Assembly: GCF_902167145.1 (NCBI RefSeq)
Contig: NC_050105.1
Span: forward strand, 114,779,898 to 114,843,897
DNA: 64,000 nucleotides
Direction of reading: 5' to 3'
DNA from: Zea mays
Taxonomy: Eukaryota > Streptophyta > Magnoliopsida > Poales > Poaceae
A model generated the notes under the pieces. That model did not search any database, was not told the origin of the DNA, and saw only the letters and a list, made by a program, of their open reading frames with translations. A program made the position numbers and the translations under genes. Shown one piece after another: positions 47,199-61,158 of the stretch (the stretch's first letter is position 1; each line of letters starts with the position of its first letter).

Positions 47199-48953
47199 TG
47201 TAGGACGGAGGCCTGGAGAACACGTGGATCGTAGATTATGGTCGTTCGCGCCACATGACCGAAAGCTCCAAATGGTTCTCTAGCCTCGACCCCGTGATTG
47301 GTAAAGAATACATCCCATTCGGGGATAAGTCAAGAGGTAAGGTTGTCTCTCGTGGCACCATTCGGGTAAATGAGAGCTTTGTGCTCAAGGATGTTGCTTT
47401 GGTTTTGAACTTGCATTTCAATCTGCATTTTGTTTGGCAACTCCTTGAGGACGATTATGAAGTGCGCTTTAAAGGGGACTTTCTTATGTTTTGAATGCAA
47501 AGGGAGATCTTGTTTGCTAGATTTCTCCATTTGGACAGTTTTTCAAGCTGGTTTTTCACATTCTTCTGGCCCCTCTCGATGTCTTTTGGCAGGATCTTCC
47601 TCTCTAATTTGGAAGTGGCATAGGTGTTTAGGTCACTTGAGCTTTGATCTTTTGTGTCGACTAAGCTCACTTGTACTCATCTAAGGATTGCCCAAGTTAA
47701 AATTTAAGAAAGATCTTGTCTATCACCCTTGTCGTCATGGCAAGATGGTTGCTACTTCCCATTCCCCAGTCACCAAAGTGATGGCCTCACAACCCGGCAA
47801 ATTGCTCCATATGAACATTGTAGGTCCAGCTCTAGTTTGCTCTTTTGGGGGATGTGGTATGTGCTTGTGATTATCGATGATTTTTCTCGCTATTCTTGGG
47901 TGTTATTCATGAAGGTGAAGGATGAGGATTTTTCTCATACTCGAGATTTGATCCTTAGGTTACAAAATGAGTTTCCCAAAAATGCCATGAGAGCGATTTA
48001 TAGTGACAATGGCACATAATTTAAGAATACTCATTTTGAGACATTTTGTGCTTCTTTGGGACTCGAGCATCAGTATTCCTCTTAGTATGTGCCTCAACAA
48101 AATGGCATTATTGAATGCAAGAATCAGTCCCTTGTTGATGGTTAGAACGATGCTCGATGAACATAGGACTCCTAGGCGTTTTTGGGTTGAAGCAATCAAT
48201 AATGTCTGACATGTGTCCAATTGCATCTTTCTTTGTGCTTTTCTAAACAAAACTTCTTATGATTTGTCATTTGGACGACCGCCTAAGGTTAACCATTTCA
48301 GGGTGTTTGGTTGCAGATGCTTTGTTTTGAAGCAGGGAAATTTGGACAAGTTTGAGTCACGGTCTTCTGACGGTGTTTTTCTTGGTTATGCATTACACTC
48401 TCATGCTTATTGTGTTCTTAACCTTGAAACTAACCATATCATGGAGACATGTGAGGTGACTTTTGATGATATTTCATCTAGTCCATCCCCTATCTTTGAG
48501 CATGTAGGTCTAGATTAGATGGGTGAGACCATCCTTGTGGAGGAGGAGCACGACGACGCTGACTGGGATGATCCCGAGCCGCCTCCCTCGGCTCCCCCAA
48601 TTGAGCTTGCATTGATGACCTCGGACAACAGCCCCAACATGTTTACTTCCACTACTTAGGATCGACTTGAGCCTAAGGGTGGTGAGCTTGTAGGAGGTCA
48701 GGATGCTATTGAGGGGTAGGCTCCACGTCATGTCCATCACAATCACCCTCCTCAATAGATGATTGGTAAGCTTCATGAGCGAGTCACTTGCTCCAGGTAT
48801 CATGAGATGTCCTATTTTTCTCGCTCAACTTGGTTGCTTCTTTTGAGCCCTGTGATGTTGGACATGCTTTGTCTGATCCTAACCGGGTCAATGTTATCTA
48901 TGAGGAGCTTGAAAATTTTGAGAAAAATTAGGTTTGGGTTTTGGTGCCACCTC
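47199..48953 (+). pseudogene. Ty1/copia pol remnant (protease to integrase)
   Basis: The plus strand shows, with many stops and frame changes, a protease-like start (TWIVDYGRSRHMTES), the GAG-pre-integrase region (WKWHRCLGHLSFDLLCRL), integrase core motifs (VLVIIDDFSRYSWVLFMKVK, IYSDNGT, YVPQQNGIIECKN) and the post-integrase region (FRVFGCRCFVLKQGNLDKFE, DGVFLGYALHSHAYCVLN). It differs clearly from the two Sireviruses, so it is another copia lineage. LTRs are not seen. It is cut at its right end by the hAT element at 48962. Dead. Confidence 0.85.
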
Positions 48954-51900
48954 CTTCGAACCAGGGTTTACCTTACCGGTAGCCAAAAAAACCGGAGCTC
49001 ACCGATAAACGTGTTTCTCGGATTTCTCGTTTTTTCGTTTTTCTCAAAAAAAAATCGACCAGAATTTAAAAAGAACAGCTCAGTTTAATCAAAAGAACAT
49101 ATAGATCGTTTCTAAACCACCTAATGTCATTGTATACATATAATCATTCTATAAATGAAAAAAATGAATCACAAATTGACTGTCGATATATATCCTTAGA
49201 GAAACATAGAATAATTAGAGAACATAGAATAACAAGACAATCCAAATAAACCAAACATTACATAAATAAAGTTCTTTGGCAACATCCATGCACCGGTGAA
49301 TATAACACTAGTGGTGAGTCACAAATATTTGGTAGTCCATAGTTCAAATAATGCATAGAAATCAATCACAGTTATAAATATTGTTAGGCCACATGAACCA
49401 AATATGGCGGCAATATTGTGCTAAAACTGAAACAGAGCACACAATTGATATAATAGAGCCACATGTTCAAAATCTTGCCATTGAATCAGTCCATGTATAC
49501 GCCATATTCTTGTGCTTGAAGATTAGATCACTGTATTTTCCAACAGTAAGACAACAAATTAATTAGTTAAATGAATTTTTTGAAACTGTGAGACAACACA
49601 TCTATAATCTTAGATGTACTTAACCTTCTCAAGCATGTACAGGCCCTTGATGGAGAGCTTCTTCTGCCTTTTTGATCTTGGACGGAGAGGCGCTGTTTGT
49701 TCATCTTGACCTACAAAACATGTATAAATATGAAAACAAAATACATTATTGAATCAATTATTTGCAAATACATTGTTGATTCCCCTTGCTTACCAGGACC
49801 ATTATATTGGTTTGTAGCTAATTTAGGTTGTGTCCTAGCTACAAAACATGGACCACTAGGTTCACCATCTTCGTCATCACCACCACCTTTCACAATGATA
49901 TTGAATCATAAAAAGGACATGACAAATAGTGCATAATTAACTCAAAATTGAACTCACCATCATTAGAGTCGCTATCACCTGATTCATTGTAGGTTGGGCT
50001 ACCTCCTCCCTCAATACTATCTGATAAGAAATCATCTCCAATATCTTCTTCTACAACATTCCTTTTCCTACCATTTTCCCTACTAGAACCAATCCTAGAA
50101 TTTAAAAGAACCATCTCTTATTCATTCAATCCTCCTAACTCCTCTAAAATGAATCCACTTGGTCTGTTAGGGGATTCAGGCTCATCATTTTCATCAAGTA
50201 TCGGCACTGATTCACTCCTAGAACTGCACAACCATTCCATAATCGGGTTGCCTTCATCATACATAGCAACATCTATCATGATGCTACATGGATCTATGTT
50301 TCTATCTTTAGAGTTTTTCATTTGTTCAAGACTTTCCATATCAGTTTCAAAATGTTGAATCCGCAACTTCAAGTTGTAGTGAACATAAACTAGTTTATGC
50401 AACTTATCATAACTCAACCGATTCCTCAATTTGGTATGAACCAAAGCGAAGGTACTCCAATTACGTTCGCAACCACTAGAGGACATGCATTGAGAAACAA
50501 TACGACGTGCAAACTCTTGTAATTCTGGATAGTCTCCACCATATTGATCCCACCAATCAGCTAGGAAAATATGAAAAATAGAACAATCACCACAAATAAA
50601 GAGGCAACTCTCAAGGACAAAACAAGAATAAATCTAGACAACAATGACTTACCTCACTTGCGCGACCATTAAGTGCTGAATCTTTAGCATCTTCTCCTCC
50701 AAATAACACAGCTTGCTTTCTGAAGAAAGTATATTGATCAATTGTAGCTGAAGCCTTTGAAGATGAGCTTGAAAGTTTCTTTATGGCCATTGTCACAACA
50801 TGTTGGAACTTTGGTTTTCTTGACATTTTGGAAATATAGCGCTTCAGGGTTAAGGGCAGCAGCTACGAAAATAAAAGGGCAGCAATAAATCAATAACTAT
50901 AATGTTTAATCAGCTAGAAAAAATTAAGGGAAATAATAATGATTAAGGGCAACAACATCAATAACTATCATGCTTTAGCACATACCTGCAAGCATATGAG
51001 TATCATTGAGCATATAGTCAAGTCTTCTATTGATTACTTGCATTAATCTATCACACAGATTTTTGTTGATAGGATCATCACCCAAACTGGACCGTATTTT
51101 AGCCATAGCACTCATCATTTTTGGAAGAAAAGACGATATAGACACACTCTTCTGTTGATCAGCTAAACGAAGTACAGAATAGATTGGGGACACCGCTTTC
51201 AAAACCTTTTCCATGTCACTCCACCATTTATTTTTTGTCAAACAATCATATGCGAAGTCATGATCTTCTTCACCAGGCCACTTACAGTTCTCCCAATCAG
51301 CCGATGCCATCCACAACTTAAATTTATCTTTTCTATCCAAAAAACTCTACAGAAAAATAAAAACAGTACCAAACCTAGTTGCGTTCCACCGAACTAGCTC
51401 ACCACTAATTTTCTCTCGCATCATAGCATGTAACCTACAATAAAAACAACAATAAATTATGAAAACAACAATTGATATGAATTATGACAAAACAACAACG
51501 AAATATGACAAAACAGAATTGAACTATAACCTATTATGATTATAGAAGAATCTACAAATTCTCTTTGCACTATCCACTACTTCTGCAACATCAGGAAATC
51601 GTCCTATATCCTTCAGCATTGAATTTATGGTATGTGCAGCACATGGCTGCCAAGTAATGTGTGGATATTTTGTTGTGAAGTCTTGACATGCCTTTTTATA
51701 GTTTGAGCCATTATCAATGATGATCTGAACAACATGCTTGATCCCAATATCAGCAACCACATCAGATATAATCAGAATTTTGAATTAGACCAGTTGCATT
51801 TACTGACTTGTGGAAGAACATACGCCCATTGCAAAATATCATAAAATTAATAATGGACATCATGGTAGGACCTGTACAATCATGACATAGAAACACAAAA

Positions 51901-53464
51901 GTAAGGTCATTTATGAATACCAACATAAAGTAGGGTCAGCTAACTGAATAAGTGTTTACCTGTCCAAGAATCACACATGACTGTAACTCCATAATCCTTC
52001 CAATCCTCTTTGAATTTAGCCATGTGAGCCTCCATGTCTGCATAATTCATATCCAATAATGGACCATCTATTTCTCTCTCACGTGGAATTGGTACTCCAT
52101 CACCAGGTTGTTGAGCTAAGTTAAGTGTTGAATGGAAGTATGGGCAGTCTGCCTTTCTTCCAGGAATGTCATTAGCATGGAACCATTTTGCCAATGCTAT
52201 CCCTAGCTTCTCCTTATGACCCTTCTCTAGCATAACATCTATGCGTGGCTGCACTTGTGTCCTACCATGTTCCAAGTCAATGTCAAAAGGACCTCTAGAG
52301 GTATTGAAAGGGAAATAGTCTCAACATTTCCTATAATAGATTTTGGTGTTTGACGACCATCACAAACCTTGTGGACTAACCAGTTTGCCTAGTTGATCAT
52401 TTCACAGGTGCATAAGTTCATCTACAACTATTCTAAGTCGACTGTCCGGAATACCGTAGATTATTCCGGACATGAGAAGCTTTTTGGGAAAATAGACTAA
52501 GCGCGGACCGTCCAGGCCTTTGGGCGGACCGTCCGCGACACCAGGATAACCCTCGGACAGAACCAATGCAAAAATCCAAGTCTACACTACGGACCGTCCG
52601 GAGGAAAAGCAAGCACCATCCGAGACCACGTACGGACCGTCCGGCCTCAGGCGCGGACCGTCCGGTAGGTGAGGAACCGAAAAACCCGAAGGTGACAGGT
52701 TCAGTAAAATGAATTATAGTGTCCTTGCGGACCGTCCGGGATGCACGACCGGACCGTCCGCGACTGCCTTTATCTGACATCTAATGACGCATTAAATGCA
52801 AAATAGCCGTTGATATAGCCGTTACTGTTGACCGTTGTGTTTTCAGCCGTTGATGTGCAGGGGCGGACCGTCCGGACCAGGGGCGCGAACCGTCCACGGT
52901 TGGCAGAATTGGAGCAACGGCTAGGAAGTAGTTGGTGGCTATAAATACAACCCCAACCACCTCCATTCAACTCACCCAAGCATTCCAATCCTCTACATTT
53001 AATACAAGCGCAAGCAATCCATTCCAAGACACAATCAAAGCCTCCAATCTCTCCAAGTTCCACAATTGAGACAAGTGATCATTAGTGATTAATGACTTGA
53101 GAGAGAGAGAGTGATCCGTGTGTTATTTGTCGCTCTTGTCGCTTGGCTTTTGCAATCGTGCTTTCTTCTTCCCCATTCTCATTCTCAAGACAATTGTAAT
53201 CAAAGCAAGAGACACCAAGTTGTGGTGGTCCTTGTGAGGGGTCTAAGTGACCCATTTGATTAAGGAGAAAGCACACTCGGTCTAAGTGACCGTTTGAGAG
53301 AGGGAAAGGGTTGAAAGAGACCCGGTCTTTGTGACCACCTCAACGGGGAGTAGGTTTGCAAGAACCGAACCTCGGTAAAACAAATCACCGTGTCACTCGC
53401 CTTATTTCTTGGTTGATTTGTTTTCGCCCTCTCTTTCGGACTCAGTTTTATTTCTAACGCTAAC

Positions 53465-54709
53465 TGAGAGCACCTAGAGGGGGGGTGAATAGGTGATCCT
53501 GTAAAACTTTAAACTTAAGCCACAAAAACTTGGTTAGGCGTTAGCACAATAATTGCCAAGTGGCTAGAGAGGAGTCTCAACAAAACACAATAACCACGAA
53601 GATATCAATCACAGAGAAGGCACAGTGGTTATCCCGTGGTTTGGCCAAGACCAACGCTTGCCTACTCCACGTTGTGGTGTCCCAATGGACGAGGATTGCA
53701 ATCAACCCCTCTCAAGCGATCCAAAGACCCACTTGAATACCACGGTGTTTTGCTTTGCTTTTCTTAATCCCGTTCGCGAGGAATCTCCACAACTTGGAGT
53801 CTCTCGCCCTTACAAAGATGTTCACAAAGAAGCACGGAATAAGGGAGGGATTAGCAACTCACACAAGACATAAAGATCACAGCAAGTACGCACACACAAG
53901 ACCCAGACTTAAGCTCAAAAGACTAGCACACTAGAACGGAGCTCAAATCACTAGAATGTCGAACAAGTGCGCAAGAATGGAGTGTGAGTGATCAAGAGTG
54001 CTCAAGGAATGCTTGGTGTACTCCTTCATGCGCCTAGGGGTCCCTTTTATAGCCCCAAGGCAGCTAGGAGCCGTTGAGAGCAATCTGGGAAGGCAATTCT
54101 TGCCTTCTATCGCCTGGCGCACCGGACAGTCCGGTGCACCACCGGACACTGTCCGGTGCAGATTTCCTTCCTTCTTTGGCGAAGCCGACCGTTGGCAGCC
54201 TTGGAGCCATTGGCGCACCGGACACTGTCCGGTGCACACCGGACAGTCCGGTGCCCCCTCCCGACCATTGGCTCAGCCACGTGTCTCGCGCAGATCGCAG
54301 CCGACCGTTGGCCCGGCCGACCGTTGGCTCACCGGACAGTCCGGTGCACACCGGACAGTCCGGTGAATTATAGCCGTACGCCGTTAATTTATTCCCGAGA
54401 GCGCCAAGTTCGCCTGAGCCAGCCTGGCACACCGGACACTGTCCGGTGCACCACCGGACAGTCCGGTGCACCCAGACAGCGCTGGCTTTGGCTGAAACAA
54501 AGCTATCTCTCTCCATTTTGTTTTCTCCTGTTCCTAGCACTTAGACACAATACATTAGTCCATAAAACAAAGTACTAAGTCTAGAAACATACCTTTTGAC
54601 ATGATTTGCACTTTGACCACCACATTGCATAGATCAACACAAAAGCACTTGCGTTGGCACTCAATCACCAAAATACTTAGAAATGGCCCAAGGGCATATT
54701 TCCCTTTCG
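53465..54709 (-). repeat. 3' LTR of the Opie-like element
   Basis: TGAGAGCACCTAGAGGGGGG ... ATTTCCCTTTCG; the final base of the usual ...TTTCA is changed. The minus-strand TATA box GGGGCTATAAAAGGG lies at 54043-54057. At least eight CACCGGACA(G/CTG)TCCGGTG motifs occur between 54118 and 54470. Confidence 0.93.
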
Positions 54710-55497
54710 ATCTCCCCCTTTTTGGTGATTTATGCCAACACAACATAAAGCAACTAGAACAAGTGCAATATCAATGCAAATGAAGACTCAAGGTTGTTTT
54801 GAATCATATTTGGCATATATGGATCACTCTTTGCCACCACTTGGTTTGTTTTTGCAAATCAAACTCAATTTCCTATCTCTAAGTCAAATTCACTTGTAGA
54901 GACATAAAAGAGAGGTATCCCAAAAGAAATTGATCAAGAATTTCAAAAACTCCCCTTTTTCCCATAATCAACACTTCTCCCCACAAGAGGCCAACTTTTG
55001 ACAAAAGAGACAATAAAAGAGTTTTGACGAACAAAAAGCTCTATTCTACTATTTTCAAAATTTCTCAAGTGGTAGCTGATCCATTTATTGCTTTAGCCTT
55101 ATTTTCTCCCCCTTTGGCATCAAGCACCAAAACGGGATCAATTTTGGCCCTTTAACCCCATTGCCTCACCAAAAATCGTCAACTAAGAGTAAAAGGCAAT
55201 AAGAGTACTAAGATGAACTTGGAAGAAGTTACTCGTTCATCGGAGTGCAGTGGAAGTCTTGCATGGTCCAAGTTCACCTTTTCCCTTTCAATCCTCCTTC
55301 GAGACTAAATCAAGCAAACTTAAGCACATTGTTAGTCTCAAAGGGTCAAGTTGTAACACATCTCCCCCTAAATATGTGCATCACTTTGCAACGGACTTGG
55401 GAGGTCCGGGGAGTGCTTGTACAACTTGAGCACCATAAATAAGCAACAAAATGCATAAGGAACATGATCAAAGGCATAAACACAAGTATGCTATAAA
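54710..55497 (-). other. Pol-to-LTR region with polypurine tracts
   Basis: The minus-strand purine tract AAAAAGGGGGAGA adjoins the 3' LTR (54711-54723). Further GGGGGAGA tracts lie near 55103 and 55362. Non-coding; the same layout as 11824-12713. Confidence 0.75.
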
Positions 55498-58400
55498 TCA
55501 ATCCAAGTTCCGCGAATCTAAGACATTTACCTCACTACGCAACTTGCAAAAGGTCTGCTCATCTAAAGGCTTGGTAAAGATATCGGCTAGCTGATTCTCG
55601 GAGCTAACATGAAACACTTTGATATCTCCCTTTTGCTGGTGGTCTCTCAAAAAGTGATGCCGGATGTCTATGTGCTTTGTGCGGCTGTGCTCAACAGGAT
55701 TTTCCGCTATTCGGATAGCACTCTCATTATCACATAGGAGTGGGATTTTGCTCAGATTGTAGCCAAAGTCCCGGAGGGGTTGCCTCATCCAAAGTAGTTG
55801 CGCGCAACATTGTCCTGCAGCAACGTACTCGGCCTCAACGGTGGATAGGGCAACGGAAGTTTGTTTCTTAGAATTCCATGACACCAGGGACCTTCCTAAG
55901 AATTGGCACGTCCCCGATGTACTCTTCCTATCGACCTTACATCCAGCATAGTCGGAATCTGAATATCCAATCAAGTCAAAGTTAGATCCCTTTGGATACC
56001 AGATCCCGAAGCAAGGCGTAGCGACTAAATATCTAAGAATTCGCTTCACGGCCACCAAGTGACATTCCCTTGGATCGGATTGAAATCTAGCACACATGCA
56101 TACGCTAAGCATAATATCTGGTCTACTAGCACATAAATAAAGTAAAGACCCTATCATTGATCGGTATGCTTTTTGATCAACGGACTTACCTCCTTTGTTG
56201 AGGTCGGTGTGTCCGTCGGTTCCCATCGGCGTCTTTGCGGGCTTGGCGTCCTTCATCCCAAACCGCTTTAGCAAGTCTTGCGTGTACTTTGTTTGAGAGA
56301 TGAAGGTGCCATCCTTGAGTTGCTTCACTTGGAACCCAAGGAAGTAGTTCAACTCGCCCATCATCGACATCTCGAATTTCTGCGTCATCACCCTGCTAAA
56401 CTCTTCACAAGACTTTTGATTAGTAGAACCAAATATTATGTCATCGACATAAATTTGGCACACAAAAAGATCACCATCACAAGTCTTAGTGAAAAGAGTT
56501 GGATCGGCTTTCCCAACCTTGAAAGCATTAGCAATTAAAAAGTCTCTAAGGCATTCATACCATGCTCTTGGGGCTTGCTTAAGTCCATAGAGCGCCTTAG
56601 AGAGCTTACACACGTGGTCGGGGTACCGTTCATCCTCGAAGCCAGGGGGTTGCTCCACGTACACCTCCTCCTTGATCGGCCCGTTGAGGAAAGCGCTCTT
56701 CACATCCATTTGATACAACCTGAAAGAATGGTGAGCGGCATATGCTAGCAAAATACGAATTGATTCTAGCCTAGCCACAGGAGCGAAAGTCTCCTCAAAG
56801 TCCAAACCTGCGACTTGGGCATAACCTTTTGCCACAAGTCGAGCCTTGTTCCTCGTCACCACCTCGTGCTCGTCCTGTTTGTTGCGGAACACCCACTTGG
56901 TTCCCACAACGTTTTGTTTGGGACGAGGCACCAGTGTCCAAACTTCATTGCGCTTGAAGTTGTTGAGCTCTTCCTGCATGGCCAACACCCAGTCCGGATC
57001 TAGCAAGGCCTCTTCTACCCTGAAAGGCTCAATAGAAGAGACAAAAGAGTAATGCTCACAAAAATTCACCAATCTAGAGCGAGTAGTTACTCCCTTGCTA
57101 ATATCACCCAAAATTTGGTCGACGGGATGATTCCTTTGTATCATCGCTCGAACTTGGGTTGGAGGAGCCTGAGGTGCTTCTTCCTCTTCAACTTGAACGT
57201 CATGTGCTCCCCTTTGATCATGCGCCTCCACTTGAGGTACCTGTTCGTCATCTTGGGTTGGGGGATGCACCATTGTTGAGGAAGAAGGTTGATCTTGTTC
57301 CAAATGTTCCTGTGGTCGCACATCGCCAATCGCCATGGTGCGCATAGCGGCCGTTGGAACGTCTTCTTCATCTACATCATCAAGATCAACAACTTGCTCT
57401 CTTGGAGAGCCATTAGTCTCATCAAATACAACGTCACTGGAGACTTCAACCAAACCTGATGATTTGTTGAAGACTCTATACGCCTTTGTATTTGAGTCAT
57501 AACCTAATAAAAACCCTTCTACAGCTTTGGGAGCAAATTTAGAAGTTCTACCTTTCTTCACAAGAATATAACACTTGCTCCCAAATACACGAAAATAAGA
57601 CACATTGGGTTTGTTACCAGTTAGCAGCTCATACGACGTCTTCTTGAGGAGGCGGTGTAGGTAGACCCTGTTGATGGCGTGGTAAGCCGTGTTCACGGCT
57701 TCCGACCAAAATCGCTCGGGGGTCTTGAACTCTCCAAGCATCGTCCTCGCCATATCAATGAGCGTCCTATTCTTCCTCTCTACCACACCATTTTGTTGTG
57801 GTGTGTAGGGAGCGGAGAACTCGTGCTTGATCCCTTCCTCCTCAAGGAACTCCTCCACTTGAAGGTTCTTGAACTCGGACCCGTTGTCGCTCCTTATCTT
57901 TTTCACCTTGAGCTCAAACTCATTTTGAGCTCTCCTGAGGAAGCGCTTGAGGGTCCCCTAGGTTTCGGATTTGTCCTGCAGAAAGAATACCCAAGTGAAG
58001 CGGGAAAAATCATCAACTATAACAAGACCATACTTACTTCCTCCTATACTTAGATAGGTGACGGGTCCGAAGAGGTCCATATGAAGCATCTCCAAGGGTC
58101 TTGATGTGGTCATCACATTTTTGATGTGATGAGAGCTTCCCACCTGTTTGCCTGCTTGACAAGCTGCACAAGGTCTATCTTTTTCGAATTGCACATTAGT
58201 TAAACCTATCACGTGTTCTCCCTTTAGAAGCTTGTGAAGGTTCTTCATCCCCACATGTGCTAAGCGGCGATGCCATAGCCAGCCCATGCCAGTCTTAGCA
58301 ATTAAGCATGCATCTAGACCGGCCTCCTCTTTTGCAAAATCAACTAAGTAAAGTTTGCCGTCTAATACACCCTTAAAAGCTAGTGAACCATCATTTCTTC

Positions 58401-58704
58401 TAAAGACGGACACATCTACATTTGTGAATAGACAATTATATCCCATATTGCATAATTGACTAACAGATAACAAATTATCTCCAAGAGACTCAACTAAAAA
58501 CACATTAGATATAGAGTGCTCGGATGAAATAGCAATTTTACCTAACCCTTTTACCTTGCCTTGATTCCCATCACCGAATATTATTGAATCTTGGGAATCC
58601 TTGTTTTTGACGTAGGAGGTGAACATCTTCTTCTCCCCCGTCATATGGTTTGTGCATCCGCTGTCGATAATCCAGTTTGAACCCCCGGATGCATAAACCT
58701 GCAA
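55498..58704 (-). pseudogene. Pol of the Opie-like element: protease, integrase, RT, RNase H
   Basis: Reading begins at 58704 with the protease motif NWIIDSGCTNHMTGEKKM, the HHCC region (RRLAHVGMKNLH ... CAACQAGKQ) and the integrase core ([36 protein letters not shown]). A TAG stop at 57958-57960 interrupts integrase, and the same frame continues to 55498. Downstream come reverse transcriptase ([20 protein letters not shown], catalytic VDD in [16 protein letters not shown]) and RNase H ([34 protein letters not shown]). Apart from the one stop the 1,069-codon frame is open, so this copy died recently. Pol is one frame off from gag, as if expressed by frameshifting or from a separate start. Confidence 0.92.
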
Positions 58705-58711
58705 GGCAAAT

Positions 58712-61108
58712 TTAGGCTTGGGTTTTAGGTACCCAACTCTTGTTGGGTCCTACAAGGTTAGTCACAATTGTCTTAGGGACCCAAATGCAAGTCTTGTCTC
58801 CCTTACATTTGGCCCCTAACTTCCTAGCGATTACCCTCTTATCCTTTCTACAAATAGCAAAGGAAGTATTGCAAGCATAATAAATTGTAGAAGGTTCATT
58901 CATTACTTTCCTAGGAGCATGAACAATATTCTTTCTAGGCACATGATGAATAACATTTCTCCTAGACATATTTCTACCATGTATATAGGAAGAACTAGAA
59001 GCAAACATGACATGAGAATCAAAAGCATCATAAGCATTACAACTCCTATAAGCATTTCTAGCTTGTCTCCTATCATGGTATATAAAAGCATGGTTCTTTT
59101 TAGCACAACTAGCCATAGGAGCCTTCCCTTTCTCCTTGGCGGAGATGGGAGCCTTATGGCTTGTCAAGTTCTTGGCTTCCAACTTGAAGCCAAGTCCATC
59201 CTTAATTGAGGGGTGTCTACCAATCGTGTAGGCATCCCTTGCAAATTTTAGCTTGTCAAATTCACTCTTGCTAGTCTTAAGTTGCGCATTAAGACTAGCC
59301 ACTTCATCATTTAATTTAGAAATGCAAACTAGGTGTTCACTACAAGCATCAGTGTCAAAATCTTTACACCTAGTGCAAATCATAACATGTTCTACACAAG
59401 AGTTAGATTTATTTGCTACTTCTAGTTTAGCATTTAAATCATTGTTAATTCTCTTTAAACTAGAGATAGAGTCATGACATGTAGACACTTCACTAGAAAG
59501 CATTTCATTCCTTTTAACTTCCAGAGCAAGTGAATTTTGTGCACTAACAAATTTATCATGCTCTTCATATAAAAGGTCCTCTTGTTTTTCGAAAAGTCTA
59601 TCCTTTTCATTCAAGGCATCAATCAATTCATTAATCTTATCTATTTTAGTTCTATCCAATCCCTTGAATAAACTAGAGTAACCTATTTCTTCATCACTAG
59701 ACTCATCATCACTAGAAGAATCATAAGTAGTACTGTCTCGAGTACATACCTTCTTCTCCTTCGCCATGAGGCATGTGTGACGCTCGTTGGGGAAGAGGGA
59801 TGACTTGTTGAAGGCGGTGGCGGTGAGTCCTTCATTTTCGGAGTCGGATGACGAACAATCCGAGTCCCACTCCTTGCCAAGGTGTGCCTCGCCCTTAGCC
59901 TTCTTGTATGCCTTCTTCTTCTCCCTCTTTCCCCCTTGTTCCTGGTCACTATCATTATCGGGACAGTTAGCAATAAAATGACCAATCTTACCACATTTGA
60001 AGCATGAGTGCTTCCCCTTTGTCTTGGTCTTGCTTGGCTGCCCCTTGCGACCCTTTAGCGCCGTCTTGAAGCGCTTGATGATGAGGGCCATCTCTTCATC
60101 ATTGAGCCCGACCGCCTCAACTTGCGCCACCTTTCTAGGTAGCGCCTCCTTGCTTCTCGTTGCCTTGAGAGCAATGGGTTGAGGCTCATGGATTGGACCG
60201 TTCAACACGTCGTCCACGTACCTTGCCTCCTTGATCATCATTCGCCCGCTTACGAACTTTCCAAGGACTTCTTCGGGCGACATCTTGGTGTACCTAGGAT
60301 TTTCACGAATATTGTTCACCAAATGTGGATCAAGTACAGTAAAAGACCTTAGCATTAGGCGGACGACGTCGTGATCCGTCCATTGTGTGCTTCCGTAGCT
60401 CCTTATTTTGTTGATAAGGGTCTTGAGCCGGTTGTATGTTTGGGTTGGCTCCTCGCCCCTTATCATTGCAAATCTTCCAAGCTCGCCCTCCACCAACTCC
60501 ATTTTGGTGAGTAAGGTGACGTCGTTCCCCTCATGAGAGATCTTGAGGGTGTCCTAGATTTGCTTGGCATTGTCCAAGCCGCTCACCTTATGGTACTCGT
60601 CCCTTCACAAAGAGGCTAACAACACAGTAGTAGCTTGTGCATTTCTATGAATCTGTTCATTGATAAATATAGGACTATCCGAGCTATCAAATTTCATTCC
60701 ATTCTCAACAATCTCCCATATGCTTGGATGGAGAGAGAACAAGTGACTACGCATTTTGTGACTCCAAAATCCGTAGTCCTCCCCATCAAAGTGTGGAGGT
60801 TTGCCAAGAGGGATGGAAAGCAAATGTGCATTTGAGCTATGCGGGATACGCGAATAATCGAAAGAAAAGTTTGAGTTAACCGTCTTTCGTTTGTCATAGT
60901 CGTTGTCGTCGTTGTCCTTTTGGGAAGAAGTGGACTCATCGCTGTCGTCGTAGTAGACGATCTCCTTGATGCGTCTCGTCGTCTTCTTCTTCCCATCTTT
61001 GCGTCTGTGGCCCGAGCCCGAGTCAGTAGGCTTGTCATCCTTCGGCTCATTGACGAAGGACTCCTTCTCCTTATCGTTGATCATGATTCCCTTCCCCTTA
61101 GGATCCAT
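58712..61108 (-). pseudogene. Gag of the Opie-like element
   Basis: The first part (61108-60605) has a Lys/Asp-rich start MDPKGKGIMINDKEKES and the gag core motif KPPHFDGEDYGFWSHKM. Two in-frame stops follow (about 60605 and 60554-60556), after which the same frame is open from 60502 to 58712. This second part holds the CCHC knuckle CFKCGKIGHFIANC near residue 169 and a long heptad-rich coiled coil (LALEVKRNEMLSSEVS). An extended coiled-coil gag is usual in Sireviruses. The capsid function is known for the family; the stops should prevent it here. Confidence 0.88.
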
Positions 61109-61143
61109 CTCTTCGGGCGGTTAGTCCCTTTCTTGAAGAGAAT

Positions 61144-61156
61144 GGCTCTGATACCA
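61144..61156 (-). other. Primer-binding site of the Opie-like element
   Basis: The minus strand reads TGGTATCAGAGCC three bases inside the 5' LTR. It is complementary to the 3' end of initiator-methionine tRNA, the usual primer of plant Ty1/copia elements. Confidence 0.9.
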
Positions 61157-61158
61157 AT

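Noticed and set aside
53998..54578. Overlapping ORFs with TGQSGAP / PDSPVH repeats in Sirevirus LTRs
   Set aside because: They come from the CACCGGACAGTCCGGTG palindromes in six frames and recur in every such LTR.
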